In this document: positions 16,823 to 25,597 of the stretch, piece by piece | Layout: every line of letters starts with the position of its first letter | How positions within the stretch are numbered: position 1 is the first letter of the stretch | Source: Maricaulis sp965228215 | GTDB lineage: Bacteria > Pseudomonadota > Alphaproteobacteria > Caulobacterales > Maricaulaceae | Direction: 5' to 3' | Length of the DNA: 64,000 nucleotides | Assembly (NCBI GenBank): GCA_965228215.1 | Contig: OZ245800.1 | Span: 1,488,001-1,552,000 of the forward strand | Notes under the pieces: generated by a model | Seen by the model: only the letters and a program-made list of their open reading frames with translations | Told to the model about the DNA's origin: nothing | Databases searched by the model: none | Translations under genes and position numbers: made by a program

Positions 16823-16852
16823 GGGCCGCCGGTATCACCGGCGGCCCTTTTT
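16823..16852 (+). terminator. Rho-independent terminator
   Basis: GGGCCGCCGGT (16823-16833) pairs perfectly with ACCGGCGGCCC (16837-16847) across ATC, then TTTTT. It ends the duplicated-domain gene and separates it from the convergent leuB. Confidence 0.92.
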
Positions 16853-16923
16853 CTTGCCCGACAATCACGCCTGGTCATGGGGGAGAACGCCATCCGCTTC
16901 TTTCTCGAGAACCTGCCCGAGGA

Positions 16924-17997
16924 CTAGCCGGTTTCCGCCATGGCGGGGCTTGTGACCATGCGCTCGACCAGCGCACGACCGGCCCCGGAACAGCTCAGCT
17001 CGCCGCCGAGATCCGCGGTCCAGCAGCACTCCCGATGCATGTCCCGAACGGCGTCGCGAATGATCGCTGCCGGTCGGGTTTCGCCCAGGCCGGCCTCGAA
17101 CATCTGGGCCACGCTCTCGATCGCACCGAAGGGATTGGCGCAATCGCGGCCTGCAATATCCGGCGCGGAACCGTGAATGGGTTCGAACAGGCCGGGCCGG
17201 TTATCACCAAGCGATGCCGAGCCCAGAAGACCGATCGAGCCGGGCAGCATGGAGGCCTCGTCCGACAGGATGTCGCCGAACATGTTCTCGGTCAGGATGA
17301 CGTCGAAATCGCCGGGTGCCCGCAACATATGCATGGCTGCGGCGTCGACATACATGTGGTCGAGCGCGATGTCCGGATAGTCGCGCCGGCCCATCTCGGT
17401 GACCGTGCTGCGCCAGAGCTTGCTGGTCTCCAGCACGTTCGCCTTGTCGACGGATGTCAGCCGTCCCCGGCGCAGGCGGGCCTGCTGGAAGGCGATCCGG
17501 GCGACCCGTTCGATCTCGGCCACGGAATAGGCGCACAGATCACTCGCATGGCCGGCAGATCGCTGTTTCTCGCCGAAATAAATACCGCCGGTCAGTTCCC
17601 GGACGATCAGCATGTCGACACCGGCAACGAGATCGGCGCGCAGGGGTGACCGGTCTGCCAGAGCCGCAAAGACCGACACCGGTCGCAGATTGGCGTACAC
17701 GCCGAGTGCCTTGCGCAGGGCGAGCAGGCCCATTTCCGGCCGTGTCGGCGCATCATCCCATTTCGGCCCGCCGACCGCGCCCAGGAACACTGCATCGGCG
17801 CTGCGGCAGGCCTCTTCCACGGCCGGTATCAATGGGTCGCCATGCGCGTCGATCGAGGCGCCGCCAAAGGCCAGGCTCTCGATTTTGAACTGGATCCCGC
17901 ACATCTCTGCGGCCGTCTCCATGACCGACCGGGCCACGGCTGTTATCTCTGGTCCGATCCCGTCACCGGGCAGGAGGGCAATCTTGTAGGCGGTCAT
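16924..17997 (-). CDS. leuB: 3-isopropylmalate dehydrogenase
   Basis: The 357-residue enzyme oxidises and decarboxylates 3-isopropylmalate with NAD, the third leucine-specific step. Family marks include LLPGDGIGPEI at the start, VRELTGGIYFGEK, the DHMYVDAAAMHML stretch, and GSAPDIAGRDCANP. It is the last of nine genes in the branched-chain operon and overlaps leuD by four bases. Confidence 0.96.
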   Translation of the reverse strand: MTAYKIALLPGDGIGPEITAVARSVMETAAEMCGIQFKIESLAFGGASIDAHGDPLIPAVEEACRSADAVFLGAVGGPKWDDAPTRPEMGLLALRKALGVYANLRPVSVFAALADRSPLRADLVAGVDMLIVRELTGGIYFGEKQRSAGHASDLCAYSVAEIERVARIAFQQARLRRGRLTSVDKANVLETSKLWRSTVTEMGRRDYPDIALDHMYVDAAAMHMLRAPGDFDVILTENMFGDILSDEASMLPGSIGLLGSASLGDNRPGLFEPIHGSAPDIAGRDCANPFGAIESVAQMFEAGLGETRPAAIIRDAVRDMHRECCWTADLGGELSCSGAGRALVERMVTSPAMAETG

Positions 17998-18575
17998 GCG
18001 TGTCTTGCCTCGTAAGTCGTGATGGCATCTGCGTGCGCAAGAAGGTGTCCGAGCGCGTCGCGACCTTCGAGTAGGCAGTGTTTCGCGAAGGGCTCGATCT
18101 CGAACTCGAAGCCCCGCCCATTACCCAGATCGACGATCTGTTCGGCGAGATTGATGGCAATCTCGACGCCCGGGTTGTCGAGAAGCCAGGCATGCGCGTC
18201 CGCCGGAGACGTGATGGGCAAGAGCCCGTTCTTCAGCGCATTGGACCGGAAGATGTCGGCGATCTCGCTCGAGATGATCACGCGGATGCCGAAATCATGC
18301 AGCGCCCAGGGCGCATGCTCGCGCGAGGATCCGCAACCGAAATTCCGGCCCGCGACCAGGACGGCCGTGCTCGCTGTGTCCAGCGTATTCAGTGGCTGGC
18401 CTTTGCGCATTTGGCCTTGCTCGTTGAAGCGCCAGTCGTGGAAGGCCAGACGACCCAGGCCTTCGCGACTGGTGGTCGTGAGAAAGCGGGCCGGGATGAT
18501 CTGGTCGGTATCGATATTTTCCTGGGCCAGGACAAAGCTCCGGCTGCGGAAATCGGCAAAACTCCGGTCAGGCAT
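17994..18575 (-). CDS. leuD: 3-isopropylmalate dehydratase small subunit
   Basis: The 193-residue subunit is the swivelling domain that completes the isomerase active site with LeuC. Motifs NIDTDQIIPARFL and GRNFGCGSSREHAPWAL are diagnostic. The ATG at 18575 follows a GGGGAGG site and overlaps the end of leuC by eight bases; the longer open frame up to 18743 lies inside leuC and is not used. Confidence 0.95.
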   Translation of the reverse strand: MPDRSFADFRSRSFVLAQENIDTDQIIPARFLTTTSREGLGRLAFHDWRFNEQGQMRKGQPLNTLDTASTAVLVAGRNFGCGSSREHAPWALHDFGIRVIISSEIADIFRSNALKNGLLPITSPADAHAWLLDNPGVEIAINLAEQIVDLGNGRGFEFEIEPFAKHCLLEGRDALGHLLAHADAITTYEARHA

Positions 18576-20007
18576 ATTCCACCTCCCCGACCCGGCGCGG
18601 ATCGATGATTTCCCCGGCAATGGCCGCCGCAGCGGCCGTCGCCGGACTGGCCAGGACAGTGCGGACACCCGGTCCCTGGCGACCCTCGAAATTCCGGTTC
18701 GATGTCGAGACGATGAGATCACCGGCGGCACCCTGATCTCCATTCATGGCAATGCAGAGCGAGCAGCCGGGCTGGCGCCATTCCGCCCCGGCCTGCCGAA
18801 AGATGACATCCAGCCCCTCGGCTTCGGCCTCGGCGCGCACGGCGATCGAGCCGGGCACGACCAGCGCCCTCACGCCCGGCGCCACGCGACGCCCGTTCAT
18901 GATGCGGGCGGCAGCTCTCAGATCGGTGATGCGGGAATTGGTGCAGGAGCCGATGAAGACCTGGTCGACCTTCATGCCGGCCGCACGCTCGCCGGCAGCA
19001 AACCCCATATAGTCGAGCGCCTTGGCGTCCGAAGCCGATCCCGGAACCGGAACGCTTTCATCGATGGCGATACCTGTGTCCGGCGCGGTTCCCCAGGTAA
19101 TCATCGGGCGGATCCGGCTCGCATCGATCTCGACCTCGCGATCAAATCTCGCACCGGGATCACTCCTGAGGGTGGACCATTCAGCCACGGCCTCGTCCCA
19201 GGCCCTGCCTCGCGGACAATGCGGCCGGCCCTTTAGCCAGTCATACGTGGTCTGGTCCGGCGCGATCATGCCGGCACGCGCACCGGCCTCGATCGACATG
19301 TTGCAGACCGTCATCCGGCCTTCCATGTCGAGCGCCTGGATGGCCTCGCCGGCATATTCGATCACGCTGCCTGTACCGCCATCCACACCGATCTCGGCGA
19401 TCACGGCGAGCACGATATCCTTGGCCGAAACGCCGGGCTGTACCTCTCCGTTCAACCGGACGCGCATGGATTTCGGCTTGCGCTGCAAGAGGCATTGCGT
19501 CGCCAGGACATGACCGACCTCGGTCGTGCCGATGCCAAATGCGAGAGCGCCGAAGGCACCATGGGTCGCCGTATGACTGTCGCCGCAGACAATCGTCATC
19601 CCGGGGCGGGTCGCACCGAGCTCCGGCCCGATCACGTGCACGACCCCGCGATGTGGACTGTTCCAGCCATGCAGGGTGATGCCGTGCCGTCCGGTGTTCG
19701 CCTCCAGGGTCTCGACCTGGGATTTTGCTTCCGGTGTCGCGTAGGGCGGTTCATCGCCCTCGGCGAAATCGAGAGTTGGCGTGGCGTGGTCGATGGTTGC
19801 GAGCGTCCGGTCCGGCCGGCGCACGGGCAATCCCCGCCGGGCGAGTTCGGCGAAGGCCTGGGGCGAGGTCACCTCGTGCACCAGGTGCAGGTCGATATAG
19901 AGAATGCCCGGGGCTTCCGGCGTTTCCGCCGAGACCAGATGGGCATCCCAGACCTTGTCGAACAGAGAGCGCGGCGCCGCCGTGCTCCCCGACGGATCAG
20001 GCGACAT
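18568..20007 (-). CDS. leuC: 3-isopropylmalate dehydratase large subunit
   Basis: The 479-residue aconitase-family subunit carries the 4Fe-4S cluster. Characteristic segments are YIDLHLVHEVTSPQAF, VCGDSHTATHGAFG, the FIGSCTNSRI cysteine site and WRQPGCSLCIAMN with two further cluster cysteines. A GGAGG site sits 6 bases before the ATG, inside the end of ilvE (11-base overlap). Confidence 0.96.
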   Translation of the reverse strand: MSPDPSGSTAAPRSLFDKVWDAHLVSAETPEAPGILYIDLHLVHEVTSPQAFAELARRGLPVRRPDRTLATIDHATPTLDFAEGDEPPYATPEAKSQVETLEANTGRHGITLHGWNSPHRGVVHVIGPELGATRPGMTIVCGDSHTATHGAFGALAFGIGTTEVGHVLATQCLLQRKPKSMRVRLNGEVQPGVSAKDIVLAVIAEIGVDGGTGSVIEYAGEAIQALDMEGRMTVCNMSIEAGARAGMIAPDQTTYDWLKGRPHCPRGRAWDEAVAEWSTLRSDPGARFDREVEIDASRIRPMITWGTAPDTGIAIDESVPVPGSASDAKALDYMGFAAGERAAGMKVDQVFIGSCTNSRITDLRAAARIMNGRRVAPGVRALVVPGSIAVRAEAEAEGLDVIFRQAGAEWRQPGCSLCIAMNGDQGAAGDLIVSTSNRNFEGRQGPGVRTVLASPATAAAAAIAGEIIDPRRVGEVEYA

Positions 20008-20953
20008 GCTGGACCTCCATCGCGTCGTTAAAAGCCGGGGTCAGCCAGTTCCAGCGATCTTCGGTCTCGCCGCTGAAGAGACCGAAGAAACGCTCCTGCA
20101 TCAGGCTGGCGACCGGCCCGCGTCCGCCGCAGCGCACGACATGTCCGTCGACCGAACGGACCGGTGTGATCTCGGCGGCAGTGCCCGTGAAGAAGATCTC
20201 GTCGGCCACGTAGAGGCTTTCCCGGGACAAGGTCTGTTCGCGCACATCGAAACCCTCGGCCTCCGCCAGCTTGATCACCGTGTCGCGGGTCAGGCCGGAC
20301 AGGATGGACGCCGAGGTGGGCGGTGTGCGGATCACACCGTCCGACACGACGAAGATGTTCTCGCCGGCGCCTTCGGACACCAGACCATTGACGTCGAGAC
20401 CGATGCCCTCGTCGAAACCGCGGCTGTGGGCTTCGTGGCTGATCAGCACGGAGGACAGGTAATTGCCCCCGGCCTTGGCACCGGTCGGGATGGTATTGGG
20501 CGCCGCGCGGTTCCAGCTGGAGATACAGCAATCCACGCCCTTGGCGAGGGCTTCCTCGCCCAGATAGGCGCCCCAGGGGAAGGCGGCGACCGCGACATCG
20601 ATCGACGTGTCCTGGCCCGGCAACACACCAATCCCGCCATAACCGAAGAAGGCGATCGGCCGGATATAGGCGTCCTTCAGCCGGTTTGATCTCACGACCT
20701 GACGGCAGGCCTCGATGATCTCGTCGGCCTCGTAGGGGATGGGCATGTGATAGACGCGGGCCGAGTCGAACAGGCGGCGGACATGGTCCTGGAGCCTGAA
20801 GATCTGGGGACCCTGCGGTGTGTCATAGGCCCGGATGCCCTCGAAGACGGAGGTGCCGTAGTGAAGGGCGTGGGAGAGGATATGGGTCTGCGCGTCATGC
20901 CAATCGATCAGATCGCCATTGCGCCAGATGAAGTCGGTTTCCTGGATGGCCAT
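19997..20953 (-). CDS. ilvE: Branched-chain amino acid aminotransferase
   Basis: The 318-residue fold-type IV PLP enzyme makes the last transamination step of leucine, isoleucine and valine. The PLP lysine lies in the KAGGNYLSSVLISHEA motif, followed by GFDEGIGLDVNG and FTGTAAEITPVRSVDG. The gene sits between leuA and leuC, which is unusual, and overlaps leuC. Confidence 0.95.
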   Translation of the reverse strand: MAIQETDFIWRNGDLIDWHDAQTHILSHALHYGTSVFEGIRAYDTPQGPQIFRLQDHVRRLFDSARVYHMPIPYEADEIIEACRQVVRSNRLKDAYIRPIAFFGYGGIGVLPGQDTSIDVAVAAFPWGAYLGEEALAKGVDCCISSWNRAAPNTIPTGAKAGGNYLSSVLISHEAHSRGFDEGIGLDVNGLVSEGAGENIFVVSDGVIRTPPTSASILSGLTRDTVIKLAEAEGFDVREQTLSRESLYVADEIFFTGTAAEITPVRSVDGHVVRCGGRGPVASLMQERFFGLFSGETEDRWNWLTPAFNDAMEVQHVA

Positions 20954-20966
20954 TGTGTAGTCCTGA

Positions 20967-22565
20967 CTAGCCCGCCTGGGCTGTTTCGTGGGTTTCGTTT
21001 GCGTGTGCGATAGGCGGCTGGAAGGCGTCCGCCCGTTCCAGCGTGAAGAGAAGCGCGTCTATGGCCGCCGTCACGACGTCCGGCCCGCGGGCCCGTCCGG
21101 CAAAACGCTCGCCAGCGATATCGACCTCGATCTCGGCCAGGAATTCCCGGCCCTGCGTGCTCTGGAGCATGCGTGTCTCCAAGGCGAGCACGTCGAGTGT
21201 CACGCCGGTGATCTGCTGCACGGCGGCGAAAGCGGCGGCCATCGGCCCGTCACCCTTTGCGATGTCGGAGATGCGGCCGCGCTCGGGATGTTCCAGCTCC
21301 ACGCGGGCGTATTGCGTGGGCCGGCGTCCCGCTGTTGTGCGCAGCTCGGTACGGACGACGCTCCAGCGCGATCCGGAGGCCGACACGCCTTCCATGATCG
21401 AGACGAGATCCGCATCCGTGACCTCGCCATGGATGTCCGCGACGGCCTTGAACTCCTCGAACACGGAATTCAGCCGATCGGGATCGGGCTGATAGCCCAG
21501 CCGCGCGAGGCGCTGGTTCAGCGCATGCTTGCCGGAATGCTTGCCGAGAACGAGTTCGGAACCGGGCGCCCCGACACTTTCCGGCGTCATGATTTCATAG
21601 GTCCGGCGGTCGCTCAGCATGCCGTGCTGGTGGATGCCGGCCTCGTGGGCGAAGGCATTGCGGCCCACGATCGCCTTGTTGGGCGCGACATGGGTATTGG
21701 TCAGCCGGGACAGGCGCTGGCTGGCGGGCCAGAGCCGGGTCGTGTCGACATGGCTGACCGCCGGGAAGATGTCGGCCCGGACGCGCAGCGCCATCACGAC
21801 TTCCTCCAGCGAGCAATTGCCCGCCCGTTCACCGATCCCGTTGATGGCACACTCGATCTGGCGGGCCCCGCCCTGCACGGCGGCGAGGCTGTTGGACACG
21901 GCCAGTCCGAGATCATTGTGGCAGTGCACGGAGAATATCACGTGATCCGGTCGCCGCACCTGGTCGGACAGGGTGCGGAACAGGGCCTGGATCTCGCCGG
22001 GTTCGCTCACACCCACGGTGTCGGGCACATTGAGCACATCGGCACCGAACTCGGCGGCACAGCTCAGCGCCTCGATCAGGAAATCCTCCTCGGTGCGCAA
22101 GGCGTCCTCGGCCGAGAATTCGATCTCGTCGAACGTGCCGCGGGCATGGGTCAGCGCCGTCTCGATGGCGCGCAGGACTTCCTGGCGCGACATGCGCAGC
22201 TTGGCCTCCCGATGGATCGGGCTGGTGGCGAGGAAAATATGCGCCCGCTTGCGCCGGGCCGGGGCCAGGGCTTCGGCGGCCGCATCGATATCGCGGATGC
22301 TGGCCCGCGCGAGCGAGCAGATTGTCGGCCCGCGAACTTCTGTCGCGATGGTGCGGATGGCCTCGGCGTCGCCGGGCGAGGCTGCGGCAAATCCGGCCTC
22401 GATCGTGTCGACGCGCAATTCCTCCAGCATCAGGGCCATGTCCAGCTTTTCGCCGGGTGTCATGGAAAAGCCGGGAGCCTGTTCGCCATCTCTCAGCGTC
22501 GTGTCGAAAATCTGCAGGCGATCCGCGGCGGGCGGGGTGTCCGGTCTTATTGTCGAGGTCGACAT
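20967..22565 (-). CDS. leuA: 2-isopropylmalate synthase
   Basis: The 532-residue enzyme condenses acetyl-CoA with 2-ketoisovalerate, the committed leucine step. It has the DTTLRDGEQAPGFSM start of the TIM barrel, the metal site VHCHNDLGLAVSNSLAA, GIGERAGNCSLEE, and a C-terminal allosteric domain that normally binds leucine. A GGGGAGGG site precedes the ATG. The start overlaps the ilvM end by 19 bases. Confidence 0.96.
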   Translation of the reverse strand: MSTSTIRPDTPPAADRLQIFDTTLRDGEQAPGFSMTPGEKLDMALMLEELRVDTIEAGFAAASPGDAEAIRTIATEVRGPTICSLARASIRDIDAAAEALAPARRKRAHIFLATSPIHREAKLRMSRQEVLRAIETALTHARGTFDEIEFSAEDALRTEEDFLIEALSCAAEFGADVLNVPDTVGVSEPGEIQALFRTLSDQVRRPDHVIFSVHCHNDLGLAVSNSLAAVQGGARQIECAINGIGERAGNCSLEEVVMALRVRADIFPAVSHVDTTRLWPASQRLSRLTNTHVAPNKAIVGRNAFAHEAGIHQHGMLSDRRTYEIMTPESVGAPGSELVLGKHSGKHALNQRLARLGYQPDPDRLNSVFEEFKAVADIHGEVTDADLVSIMEGVSASGSRWSVVRTELRTTAGRRPTQYARVELEHPERGRISDIAKGDGPMAAAFAAVQQITGVTLDVLALETRMLQSTQGREFLAEIEVDIAGERFAGRARGPDVVTAAIDALLFTLERADAFQPPIAHANETHETAQAG

Positions 22566-22834
22566 GAAGCCCTCCCCTGGGAGATGGGTTCGGGAACCAT
22601 TTCCGGTGCGAAGACGGATTCGACTTCGAACAGGCGGCTGATCTGGCGGACCAGGACGTCGATGCGGCGCACGCCTTCACGCGCGGCGACGCTCATCGTG
22701 ATCCGGGCCTGGCCGTCGGCGGCCGGGCTCTTGTCCAGCCGCGCGATCGCGAAACCGCGGCGTTCAATAAGACCGATGAGACGCATCAGCGCGCCTTCCC
22801 GGTCGGCCATTTCAATGCGAAGCGTATTGCTCAT
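22547..22834 (-). CDS. ilvM: Acetolactate synthase small (ACT) subunit, short IlvM type
   Basis: The 95-residue protein begins at the ATG at 22834, two bases after the stop of the large subunit. It is a single ACT domain (LRIEMADREGALMRLIGLIE, then FAIARLDKSP) and lacks the second half of the usual 160-residue IlvH/IlvN. Short subunits of this kind pair with AHAS II-type enzymes and often give weak valine feedback. The C-terminal tail of about 15 residues reads over the start of leuA. Confidence 0.85.
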   Translation of the reverse strand: MSNTLRIEMADREGALMRLIGLIERRGFAIARLDKSPAADGQARITMSVAAREGVRRIDVLVRQISRLFEVESVFAPEMVPEPISQGRASCRPRQ

Positions 22835-22836
22835 GG

Positions 22837-24531
22837 TCAGTTCTCCATCATGTCGGTGTTGGACTTGCCCGGCGGCACCAGCGGCCAGACATTTTCCTTG
22901 GGGTCGATCAGCACGTGGGCGAGGACCGGACCGGTCGCCGCCAGCAGGCGTTCGATCGCAGCCGGAACCTCGTCGCGGCTGTGAACGGTGAAGGCCTCGA
23001 TGCCGAAGGCGCGGGCGACCTCGGCGAAATCGGGATTGTCGTAGAGGTCGATCTCCGAGAAATTCTCCTCGAAGAAATATTCCTGCCACTGGCGCACCAG
23101 GCCCAGGGAGGAATTGTCCAGCAGGACGATACGCACCGGCGCGCCATAGCGGCGCGCCGTCGCCAGCTCCTGGATATTCATCATGATCGAGCCATCGCCC
23201 GACACGGTGAAGACCTTGGCGTCCGGGCGTTCCTGGGCGGCGCCGATACCGGCCGGCAGGCCGTAACCCATGGCACCGAGGCCTGCGCTGGTCAGGTGGG
23301 ATTCCGGCCGGGCAAAACGGCAATGCTGGGCCACCCACATCTGGTGCTGGCCGACATCGCAGGTGACGATGAAATCATCGCCCGCGGCTTCTGACAGGTC
23401 CCTCAGCAGAGCTGGTGCGAAGACGCCATTGCCCGGCGCATTGTAGTCGAAGGCGTGGTGTTGCTTGCGCTCGAGACAGGCCTGGCGCCAGTCCTCGATG
23501 TCGAGATAGCCGCAATCGATACGCGCCAGGGAATGGCTGATATCGCCCGGCACGGCGGCGTCCACGAAACGCAGCTTGCCGATCTCGGCGGTGTCGCCAT
23601 CCAGGTGGATGATCTGTGCGTTGGGCGCGAACTCGTCGGGACGGCCGGTGGCCCGGTCGTCGAAGCGCGCACCGACGCACATCAGGAGATCGCTTTCCTG
23701 CACGGCGGTATTGGCGGCACGAGTTCCGTGCATGCCCAGCATGCCCATGAAATTCCGGGCATCGGGATGGGCACAGCCGAGGCCTTTCAGCGTGGCAACA
23801 GCGGGCATGCCGGATCGCGCCATGAAATCACGCAGCGCCTCGACCGCGCCGCCGAGGGCGACGCCGCCGCCGATGTAGAGAACCGGTTTGCGGGCAGCGG
23901 TGAGCAGAGCCGTCGCGGCGTCGATTTGTGCAGGGGCGGCCAGCGACGGCTCTGCTGCGGACCGAGGTGTCGGGTTCGGGGCTGTCACCTCGGCCTGTTG
24001 CACGTCCTTGGGCAGGTCGATGAGGACCGGGCCGGGACGTCCGCTTTCGGCGATCTCGAAGGCTTCCCGGATCAGTTCCGGGATGCGCGCGGGATCGCGG
24101 ATGATGATGGAATGCTTCACGACCGGCATCGACATGCCGAAGACATCGACTTCCTGGAAGGCGTCCGTCCCCATCAGGCCCGAGGGGACCTGGCCGGTGA
24201 TGACGACCATCGGGACGCTGTCCATGAAGGCATTGGCGATGCCGGTCAGAAGATTGGTGGCACCGGGCCCGGAGGTGGCCAGGCACACACCCGCCCGTCC
24301 GCTGAGACGCGCCTGGGCATCGGCAGCGAAACTGGCACCCTGTTCGTGTCGCACAAGGATGTGTTCCAGTTTCGAGCCGACCAGGGCGTCATAGACAGGC
24401 ATGATGGTCCCGCCCGGATAGCCGTAGATCCGGCGTACGCCGAGATCTTCCAGCGTCCGTACGACCCAGTGAGCACCGGTCGTGCGGGGGCTCGTCTCGG
24501 GGTGGGCAAGGGTCGCGGGCAGGGCCGTCAT
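22837..24531 (-). CDS. ilvG: Acetolactate synthase large subunit
   Basis: The 564-residue thiamine diphosphate enzyme condenses pyruvate with pyruvate or 2-ketobutyrate. The catalytic glutamate is in VRHEQGASFAADA, followed by LATSGPGATNLLTGIANA, and the ThDP site is GDGSIMMNIQELATA. The ATG at 24531 follows an AAAGGAG site; an extension to 24615 has none. The gene is named after AHAS II because of its short small subunit; IlvB or IlvI naming would be equally valid. Confidence 0.94.
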   Translation of the reverse strand: MTALPATLAHPETSPRTTGAHWVVRTLEDLGVRRIYGYPGGTIMPVYDALVGSKLEHILVRHEQGASFAADAQARLSGRAGVCLATSGPGATNLLTGIANAFMDSVPMVVITGQVPSGLMGTDAFQEVDVFGMSMPVVKHSIIIRDPARIPELIREAFEIAESGRPGPVLIDLPKDVQQAEVTAPNPTPRSAAEPSLAAPAQIDAATALLTAARKPVLYIGGGVALGGAVEALRDFMARSGMPAVATLKGLGCAHPDARNFMGMLGMHGTRAANTAVQESDLLMCVGARFDDRATGRPDEFAPNAQIIHLDGDTAEIGKLRFVDAAVPGDISHSLARIDCGYLDIEDWRQACLERKQHHAFDYNAPGNGVFAPALLRDLSEAAGDDFIVTCDVGQHQMWVAQHCRFARPESHLTSAGLGAMGYGLPAGIGAAQERPDAKVFTVSGDGSIMMNIQELATARRYGAPVRIVLLDNSSLGLVRQWQEYFFEENFSEIDLYDNPDFAEVARAFGIEAFTVHSRDEVPAAIERLLAATGPVLAHVLIDPKENVWPLVPPGKSNTDMMEN

Positions 24532-24556
24532 CTCGTGTACTCCTTTCGCTGACGGG

Positions 24557-25597
24557 TCAGTGCTGTGCGTTGGCGCCGGGCTGCAGCCAGGGCATGTCGG
24601 CGCGCAGGGCAGCACCGGTGCGCTCGATCGGGTGATCCAGATCCTTGCGCAGCAGGGCGGTGTATTGCGGTTTTCCGGCCTGGTTCTCGGTGATCCAGTC
24701 GCGCGCGAACGTGCCGTCCTGGATGTCCTTGAGAACGTCCTTCATCCGGGCGCGGGTCTCGTCATTGATGACGCGGGGACCCGAACGCAGATCGCCGTAG
24801 ATGGCGGTTTCGGAGATGAATTCATGCATCTTCTCCAGCCCGCCCTCATAGAGCAGGTCCACGATCAGCTTGAGTTCGTGCAGGCATTCGAAATAGGCGA
24901 CTTCGGGCTGGTAGCCGGCCTCGGTCAGGGTCTCGTAGCCGGCCAGGACCAGCTCGGTCGCGCCGCCGCACAACACGGCCTGCTCGCCGAACAGATCGGT
25001 CTCGGTCTCCTCGGCGAAACTCGTCTCGATGACGCCCGAATTCGCCCCGCCGATGCAGGATGTGTAGGCGAGGGCGCGCTGGCGGGCCTTGCCGCTGGCG
25101 TCCTGGTGCACGGCGAACAGGCAGGGCACACCACGGCCGCGCTCGAATTCGCGGCGGACGAGATCGCCCGGTCCCTTCGGTGCGACCAGCATGACATCGA
25201 CGCCTGCAGGCGGCTGGACGCGTCCGAAATGCACGGAGAATCCGTGTGCGAACATCACCGCATCGCCAGTCTCCAGATTGGGTGCGATCTGTTCGCGGAA
25301 GATTTCCTCATGGCTCATATCCGGCGTCAGGATGGAGATCAGCCGGGCCTGCCGGGCCGCGTCGGCGGGCTCTGCTGTGCGCAATCCATCGGCCCGCGCG
25401 CGGGCCTCGCCCTGGCCGCCGGAACGCGCGCCGACAATCACGTCGCAGCCGCTTTCATGCAGGTTCAGGGCGTGGGCCCGGCCCTGGCTGCCATAGCCGA
25501 TGACCGCGATCGTCTCGGTCTTGAAAGCTGTCGTGTCGACTTCGAAATCCTGCCGGCGTGGTGCTGGTGCGTCCGGGGTATTGGGTGAGCGGGTCAT
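24557..25597 (-). CDS. ilvC: Ketol-acid reductoisomerase
   Basis: The 346-residue class I enzyme rearranges and reduces acetohydroxy acids with NADPH. The Rossmann motif VIGYGSQGRAHALNL, the VAPKGPGDLVRREF segment and the ETETDLFGEQAVLCGG metal site are present, with the ECLHELKLIVDLLYEGG motif later. It overlaps ilvD by four bases. Confidence 0.96.
   Translation of the reverse strand: MTRSPNTPDAPAPRRQDFEVDTTAFKTETIAVIGYGSQGRAHALNLHESGCDVIVGARSGGQGEARARADGLRTAEPADAARQARLISILTPDMSHEEIFREQIAPNLETGDAVMFAHGFSVHFGRVQPPAGVDVMLVAPKGPGDLVRREFERGRGVPCLFAVHQDASGKARQRALAYTSCIGGANSGVIETSFAEETETDLFGEQAVLCGGATELVLAGYETLTEAGYQPEVAYFECLHELKLIVDLLYEGGLEKMHEFISETAIYGDLRSGPRVINDETRARMKDVLKDIQDGTFARDWITENQAGKPQYTALLRKDLDHPIERTGAALRADMPWLQPGANAQH

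Noticed and set aside
20988..22991. A 667-codon plus-strand open frame
   Set aside because: It is antisense to leuA and ilvM, both with clear motifs and ribosome sites.
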